Assembly (NCBI GenBank): GCA_002887195.1
Contig: PJAB01001986.1
Location: forward strand, 1 to 11,094
DNA length: 11,094 bases
Direction: 5' to 3'
Origin: Chrysochromulina parva
Taxonomy: Eukaryota; Haptophyta; Prymnesiales; Chrysochromulinaceae
Position numbers and translations under genes: made by a program. This document shows, one piece after another, positions 6,827-11,094 of this stretch. Positions within the stretch are counted from its first letter, which is position 1, and each line of letters begins with the position of its first letter. Under the pieces are notes generated by a model, which was not told where the DNA came from, did not search any database, and saw nothing but the letters and a program-made list of their open reading frames with translations.

Positions 6827-7317
6827 ATCTGTATCCGGGGCGTCTCTGCTCTTTTCAGCGGTCTCCACACGACCATAGTTGAGTGTTCAGAGTGTCCGGT
6901 GTGGTTTCGAGGTTCAGACGACGAGAACGGAGTGTATCGCGCGCAGCAATGGATCGCGCGTTCGATATAATCAATCGAAGTTCGAGAAATACCGGCACAT
7001 TCAAAGCCAATTGACTTGACTCTTGGTTATAACTCGAGTCGACACCAACCCAGGGGTGGCGCGTAGCGAAACTCTCGCGTGCAAAAACCGCGAAGCGACG
7101 TGTACTCGAGGGGGGCGAGGCTTCGAAAGTCGCAGTCGCATTCACACTTCCATTTATTCATTAACACCATGTGTTCTGAAAAGTGTGCGCGAGCGCGCTC
7201 GCTGAAAGACCCCGACGACCGCTGCTCCCTCTCATCTTCCCAGGCGGACCCTTCCTACAAGGCGGAGGTGAGCGCGAGCAAGCGGGGCATGGGAAGAGAG
7301 CCTGCGCTTAAGTGCAG
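6827..7317 (+). other. Intergenic region between the aminotransferase and glycosyltransferase-like genes
   Basis: No gene is evident up to about 7168. Small repeats are visible: ATCGCGCG twice (6936-6943, 6953-6960) and a TTCGAT/ATCGAA hairpin (6961-6966 with 6974-6979). From 7169 a short coding-like stretch begins, described separately. No TATA box or polyadenylation signal is convincing; algal polyadenylation signals vary. Confidence 0.5.
7169..7317 (+). other. Candidate leader exon (7169-7267) plus 50-nt mini-intron (7268-7317) of the glycosyltransferase-like gene
   Basis: ACCATG at 7166-7171 opens 33 codons (MCSEKCARAR... to SYKAE) ending exactly at GAG|GTGAGC. Fifty bases later GTGCAG ends immediately before the ATG at 7318, and the junction is phase 0, so the leader would add 33 residues in frame. 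Alternatively, CTCATCTTCCCAG at 7231-7243 is a strong acceptor that could end an earlier intron. The leader has no recognisable domain. Transcript evidence is needed to choose between this and a simple start at 7318. Confidence 0.35.
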
Positions 7318-9540
7318 ATGCCCTCGTGCCCAATCACCGCGGTCATCTGGCAGGGCGCCTCGCCGTCGTCCGACGGCCGCACCGCAAGCATGTCCTACAT
7401 GCTGCAGCCCGTGGTGCGCTCTGTGATCGCGGGCCTCCGCGCCGCCTCCCAGCATCGAATCAATGTTGTCTTTGGTGGCGGCTTCGGACCGGAGCTCAAG
7501 GCCGCGACGGCACCGCTGGGTAGAGGCGACATATTTGTGTGGGTGGGCGTGTACAAGGTGGGCATCTTCTGGAATGACCCCGACGCGAAGGACGCGAAGA
7601 AGAACTCGAAGCGTGGCTGGCCCATCTTGGCGCAGATGAAACGGCAGCAGGTCTACACCGTCTTCTACTCGACGGACGCGGTGGCGAGCGAGCCGAAGCC
7701 CGAGCACTTCTGCTGGCTGAACAATGATCTGGATGTGCACGAGATCTGGGAATACTCCCACTCGACGACGAGGTTCTGCAACCGCTCGCGCCATGGCATC
7801 CGGCACCCGACCCGCTATGTGCCGCCTGGGTACGTGCCTTCGGTCTCGTGGCGTGGGCGGCTCGGAGTGGACCACTATGCCGACGCGAGCTCCGCTAAAG
7901 GTCAGCTCACCTTCTTGGCAGGTCTGGCGTCGCCCGCGCGCCAAGCTTGCTGGCGCAACCTGAGCAGCGCGATGGCCGCGCAGGAGCCACGGAGCGTAAC
8001 GGCTGGAGACCCTCCGCCCACGAGGATGCTCACGACGGCGCTTGGCCTCTTGCACGTGGACACCGTGTGGACGGACGCGTCGATGTCCAAATTGCTGGAG
8101 ACGCATGCCTACTTCCTGAACATGCACCGCGAGTGCTACGAGCCGCCGGCGCAGACCGACTGCGAGACGCTCCGCTTCGCTCAGCTCGTCTCCTACGGCG
8201 CCATCGTCATCTCCGACCGCTGCCACGCCGATGACGAAGCCGAATGGACCGGACTCATCCATTTTGCGGACCGACGGGACATGCCGCGGCTCTTTCACAG
8301 CCTCTGGCAGCAGGCGCATTCACAGCCACCAGCTGCCAAATTTGGACTGCCACTTGTCGCCGAGTTTGCGCGGCGCCTCTCGCCCGGACGTATCTTTGAG
8401 AGGGCTGGTACGCTGACGACCTCTGATGGCCTCTGATGACCTCTGATGGCCTCTGATGAACCTCTGATGACCTCTGATGACCTCTGATGACCACTGATTG
8501 CCTCTGATGACCTCTGATGGCCTCTGATGGCCTCTGATGACCACTGATTGCCTCTGATGGCCTCTGATGACCTCTGACGAATATTGAGAGGGCAGGTGTC
8601 GACCAGCTGCTTCGCTCGTTACGGCGCCTCAAGGAATCGAGCGGCAGGAGGAGCTGCGACGCTCAGCACGACGCTCAGCACATGAGCTTGCAGCAGCTGC
8701 TAGCACACTGCACCGCGGACCGTGCCCCGTCGATACGCCCAGGTGAGTTGGTGCGGATCACCTGGCGCGGATCACCTGATGGCGCGGACTACATAGCCCG
8801 CTGATGGCCCTCTGATGATCACTGGTGGCCCTCTGATGCCCACTGATGCCCCTCTAAATCCCTCTGATAACGGCACGAGAGCAAGCTCCGGCGCTCCCTT
8901 ACGTGAGCGCCGTCACCGAGCCTTGCCGAGCTCAATATGTGCTACATCCAGACCCTTCTCGGGTGCGAGTGTCCCTTGGCCCACGCCCGCTACCACGTGC
9001 GGGGCGGTGGAAGTCCCGACTAGCCTGCTCGCACATTCTTTGTGTCAGAGGGAGTGAGACTGATGGCCCGCTGATGATCACTGATACCCCCCTCATGCGT
9101 GCGTCCTCTCTCACGGCTATCTCACGGCCACACCTCATTGACCGTTGTGCCCCTGTCCAATCGCAGGCGAGGCGGGCGTATGCAGCTGCTCCGAGGCCGG
9201 GCTGGCGCAGGACGAGCTGACCAAATGCTTACATGAAGCGACGCATTACAGCAGAAGTGGGAGTGCGGCGGCCTTGCCAGCAGCACAACTCCCAGCACCA
9301 GCTGTGCGCGCAGCGAGTACATCACGGGGTAGCCCGGGATTGCCTAAAAAGGAGTTGCCCGTCACGGTGGCTGAGGGTACAGGCGCAGCAGTCAGGCATT
9401 TGATTCCGAAGAGCACGAGCATCCATGCAAGGCCAACTGCGCGCGCAAACAGTGCGGCAGCCACGAGTGCTCCACTTAGGAAGAAGCGGCCGCCTAGCGC
9501 CCATGAAGCGCATGCACACCAGCACCATGGACACGGTTGA
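7318..9540 (+). CDS. Glycosyltransferase-like protein (CgeB/Glyco_trans_1_2-like C-terminal region), three exons
   Basis: Joining 7318-8407, 8596-8742 and 9167-9540 gives 536 aa; both junctions are phase 1. The first ~190 residues have short hydrophobic strands and a ...RHPTRYVPPGYVPS segment typical of the linker before the C-terminal domain of GT-B-like enzymes. Residues about 265-345 (YFLNMHREC, LRFAQLVSYGAIVISDRCH, DDEAEW, LIHFADRRDM) resemble the region that binds the nucleotide sugar in CgeB-like glycosyltransferases. A role in glycan synthesis is therefore likely, but donor and acceptor are unknown and no signal peptide is seen at 7318. Residues after about 410 are low-complexity and end in a His-rich tail (HEAHAHQHHGHG), so exon 3 is less sure than exons 1 and 2. 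The start could be 7169 with a mini-intron. The sulfotransferase follows on the same strand. Confidence 0.6.
8408..8595 (+). other. Glycosyltransferase-like gene intron 1 (188 bp), ending in a copy of the upstream exon
   Basis: The donor GCTG|GTACGC and the acceptor GGGCAG|GTGTC are phase 1. Splicing turns ...RIFERAG followed by repeat into RIFERAGVDQLLRSLRRLKES. The last bases of the intron repeat the exon: TTGAGAGGGCTGGT at 8396-8409 and TTGAGAGGGCAGGT at 8584-8597 agree at 13 of 14 positions, with weaker similarity further left (GACG-AT). No AG occurs between the donor and 8587. Unspliced, the frame ends at 8434-8436 inside the repeat. Confidence 0.8.
8421..8581 (+). repeat. 16-unit CTCTGATGRC tandem repeat filling intron 1
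   Basis: Sixteen units of 10 bases (one of 11) can be lined up: mostly CTCTGATGAC or CTCTGATGGC, with two CACTGATTGC variants at 8492 and 8542, each preceded by CTCTGATGAC. This gives a hint of a higher-order 50-base period. Every CTGAT is a potential branch-point match. The minus-strand translation gives a periodic GHQRSSEVIR-type frame that is not a gene. Confidence 0.9.
8743..9166 (+). other. Glycosyltransferase-like gene intron 2 (424 bp) with related repeats
   Basis: The donor CCCAG|GTGAGT is near-perfect and phase 1; the acceptor AATCGCAG at 9166 is phase 1 and opens a frame to the stop at 9538-9540. The intron has two GCGGATCACCTG copies right after the donor, a decayed cluster of CTGATGGCC/CACTGATGCC units at about 8798-8875 and another at about 9058-9089, related to the array in intron 1. 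Other splice-like strings inside it (CTTACGTGAGC at 8898-8908; CATTCTTTGTGTCAG ending at 9049) leave room for a small extra exon. Confidence 0.55.
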
Positions 9541-10185
9541 GAGGCTTTTTGAGCGTTGAGGCGCGTGTTGCCCGATTCACGACCAGTTTTGCGGAAGTGC
9601 TGGTACAGTGAACATACCGACTACAGATACAACACAGTTCTCGGAGTCAGCCGTAGAGGATGGTCGCGAGAGAGAGCCTTTCGGGGGGGGTGTTAACCTG
9701 TTATCAACCGAACGCGCCGCCGACCCGCCGTTGTCGCCTTGTGCACTCGACACGACACGACCGCACGGCGCCCGGGACTGGGTCCACGCCAAGAATACAA
9801 GGACCAAGCGCGGTAGTAGCGCGCAGGCCGTCGGCCTGACGGTGTGAGCCACAGTGTGCACCAGTGACGTTTTTTGCAATTGGTTTTTTGACGATTTTTG
9901 AATCACACGTGTTGTGTAGCTCACATTGCACCATGTTGCACTCGACTCACAAATAGCGGATCTAGAAGGTACCCACAACCACATCCCTGACTGTCGGTCA
10001 CTATCCTACTTTGCAGAGCCTTGGGGCTGCCGAGGTCGGCAGCGACAAAGATGAAAAAAAGTTAAAGGCGATCTCCACAACGCGAACGCGCGCGCACTCG
10101 CGACTCTCAGGGGCTCGTGGTCGGCGTCTCAGCCGCTCTTAGACTCAATGCTCGTTCGGAGTCTCCGGAGGCTTGCCGGGCGGCG
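9541..10185 (+). other. Gene-free region upstream of the sulfotransferase
   Basis: No convincing gene is seen; open frames of 79 and 135 codons on either strand have no recognisable features. Positions about 9868-9902 hold T runs (TTTTTTGCAATTGG, GGTTTTTTGACG) in an otherwise GC-rich setting, and TTGCAC occurs twice in 9926-9940. CCTACTTTGCAG (10005-10016) and CGACTCTCAG (10101-10110) are plausible acceptors, so a 5' intron of the sulfotransferase gene is possible; its frame is open from 10066. Confidence 0.45.
10026..10043. other. 7-bp perfect hairpin GCTGCCG-AGGT-CGGCAGC
   Basis: Positions 10026-10032 pair exactly with 10037-10043 around the 4-base loop AGGT. It is followed by an A run (10054-10060), not a T run, so it is not a simple terminator on the plus strand. 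It lies about 140 bp upstream of the sulfotransferase start and could be part of its promoter or 5' UTR. No function is known. Confidence 0.4.
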
Positions 10186-11094
10186 ATGCGTGATGGCACC
10201 CCGAGCGTCGACCGGGCGCTCTTTCTCGCGCTGCTGACCTGCATTGCCGAGCCTGCATCCTCATCCGGCCGTCTTTTTGGTGGGCAGGAGCACCATGAGA
10301 ACCGTGGCGGCCGCAGCATCGACCACGAGCGGGTTGGAGCACAGCAAGACGATATCAGCCAGAAGCCACTGGTCGACAACGTCACCACCGTCGATTCGTG
10401 GCTCAACGGCGCCAAGAAGGGCTGCTGTGGGAACACGACTGCGGCATTCTGCAAGAGCTCGCAACGCTTGGCCGACTTAGCCGAAATGAGGGTTCGCGTT
10501 GCCGCCTTGGATGCAGAGACGGACCATGCACGCTGGAACCTGCTGCTCACAAAGTTCGTAACACTTGATCCGCACATCAAGAATAGCAGCATGAGCGTCT
10601 TCGTACGACACCATCCGAAAGTTGCACTCTGCTCTCACGAGCAGAGTCCCGTCGAGCCCTTTGAGCACTTTTGTGGGATCGCTCAAGAGTCCGCGCTTCC
10701 ACAAAACTTCACATGTCGAAGCCTCGCATGTCGAAGCCCGATGTGGTTGCTACAAGACTGGAATGCATTGCAGCCGTCCCTCTTCATCATCGGCAGCGTC
10801 AAGGCAGGCACGACATCGTTGTGGTCGCATCTCATTGATGCAACGGGCGGCGCCATCCTACCGGGCAGGCTCACGGACAAGGGCGACATCTCTCGCAAGG
10901 AGAAGGACTTCTTCGGTGATCCCAGCATGTGGCGAAGAGGTCGGCACTTTTATGATAGGATCTGGCCACGGTGTCCTCGCCGGACTTCGGCGCCATCGAT
11001 CGCAATCGACGCCACGCCTGCATACCATGTGTGGCACGACGCGCCGAAGAACATGGTGACCTACTTTGGCGTGGCACCTTCGAGACACCTCCGC
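10186..11094 (+). CDS. Sulfotransferase (PAPS-dependent, Golgi or secretory type), 5' part, runs off the right edge
   Basis: A plus-strand frame is open from 10066 to the end of the window without a stop; from the first ATG (10186) it gives 303 residues. Sulfotransferases move sulfate from PAPS to carbohydrate or protein hydroxyls or amines. LFIIGSVKAGTTSL, with Lys206-Ala-Gly-Thr-Thr-Ser, is the 5'-phosphosulfate-binding loop; KEKDFF and IAIDATPAYH downstream fit the family. The start shows a hydrophobic segment (ALFLALLTCIAEPA) like a signal peptide or type II anchor. Four N-glycosylation sequons (NVT, NTT, NSS, NFT) and several Cys precede the catalytic region, as for a luminal stem. The 3'-phosphate-binding motif would lie beyond the window. 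A 15-bp tandem duplication (10712-10738) encodes TCRSLACRS. An upstream exon is possible. The family call is strong; the glycan substrate is unknown. Confidence 0.82.
   Translation, partial: MRDGTPSVDRALFLALLTCIAEPASSSGRLFGGQEHHENRGGRSIDHERVGAQQDDISQKPLVDNVTTVDSWLNGAKKGCCGNTTAAFCKSSQRLADLAEMRVRVAALDAETDHARWNLLLTKFVTLDPHIKNSSMSVFVRHHPKVALCSHEQSPVEPFEHFCGIAQESALPQNFTCRSLACRSPMWLLQDWNALQPSLFIIGSVKAGTTSLWSHLIDATGGAILPGRLTDKGDISRKEKDFFGDPSMWRRGRHFYDRIWPRCPRRTSAPSIAIDATPAYHVWHDAPKNMVTYFGVAPSRHLR

Noticed and set aside
7045..7150. tRNA-like segment (GGCTTCGAAAGTC, frame reading RGFESRSR)
   Set aside because: The T-arm-like string does not form a five-pair stem, and no acceptor stem or matching D and anticodon arms could be drawn.
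8421..8581. CTGATGA units as box C/D snoRNA or hammerhead ribozyme cores
   Set aside because: TGATGA and CTGA strings resemble C and D boxes and the hammerhead CUGAUGA core, but there are no terminal stems, no paired GAAA strand and no guide spacing. The similarity follows from the repeat unit.
8421..8581. CRISPR array
   Set aside because: The repeats are directly abutting 10-bp units without unique spacers, in a eukaryotic intron.
8255..8632. Minus-strand periodic GHQRSSEVIRG-type frame
   Set aside because: It is a translation of the CTCTGATG tandem repeat lying in an intron on the other strand. Such repeat-derived frames are common false genes.
9577..9984. Minus-strand frame of 135 codons upstream of the sulfotransferase
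   Set aside because: It has no domain, no likely start context and an irregular composition; probably chance.
10107..10592. Minus-strand frame of 161 codons
   Set aside because: It overlaps the plus-strand sulfotransferase frame, which has a signal sequence, sequons and a PAPS loop. The minus translation has no recognisable feature.

Overview
The window looks like nuclear DNA of a unicellular eukaryotic alga. The reasons are a spindle-checkpoint protein, a probable axonemal protein with an IQ motif and a sperm-tail PG-rich (SHIPPO) repeat, spliceosomal introns with GT-AG and one likely GC-AG boundary, GC-rich coding sequence with few introns, and a Golgi-type sulfotransferase. The gene content and the GC-AG intron would suit a GC-rich haptophyte or similar microalga, but the lineage is inference. 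There are no bacterial operons, ribosome binding sites, rRNAs, convincing tRNAs or CRISPR arrays.

Layout, left to right. Positions 1-260 are a G-rich, fold-back-rich flank without a gene. Positions 261-2546 (minus strand) are an intronless MAD1 gene: a long coiled coil, a Mad2-interaction motif and the C-terminal globular domain. A 140-bp gap separates it from a divergent plus-strand gene (2687-4162) for an alanine-rich coiled-coil protein with an IQ motif and a C-terminal STPGR-like repeat. A GTGGACT tandem repeat lies directly behind its stop codon. Positions 4833-6826 are a three-exon, PLP-dependent class I/II aminotransferase of 541 aa. All its catalytic residues can be placed once a GC-AG intron and a GT-AG intron are removed. 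Positions 7318-9540 are a three-exon glycosyltransferase-like gene (536 aa in the minimal model). Both its introns carry CTCTGATG-type repeats, and its first intron ends in a near copy of the exon sequence at its own donor site. The right edge (10186-11094, plus strand) is the open 5' part of a sulfotransferase with a signal sequence or membrane anchor, four N-glycosylation sequons and a PAPS-binding loop; it runs off the window.

The genes do not form one pathway. MAD1 and the IQ/STPGR gene both concern microtubule-based structures (kinetochore and, probably, flagellum) and share a short divergent promoter region. The glycosyltransferase-like and sulfotransferase genes are adjacent and co-oriented and could both act on cell-surface or secreted sulfated glycans; this rests only on adjacency and family. 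The most unusual feature is the glycosyltransferase intron at 8408-8595, which looks like a recently gained intron whose splice sites come from duplicated exon sequence. I found no clear evidence of a wholly new multi-gene system.
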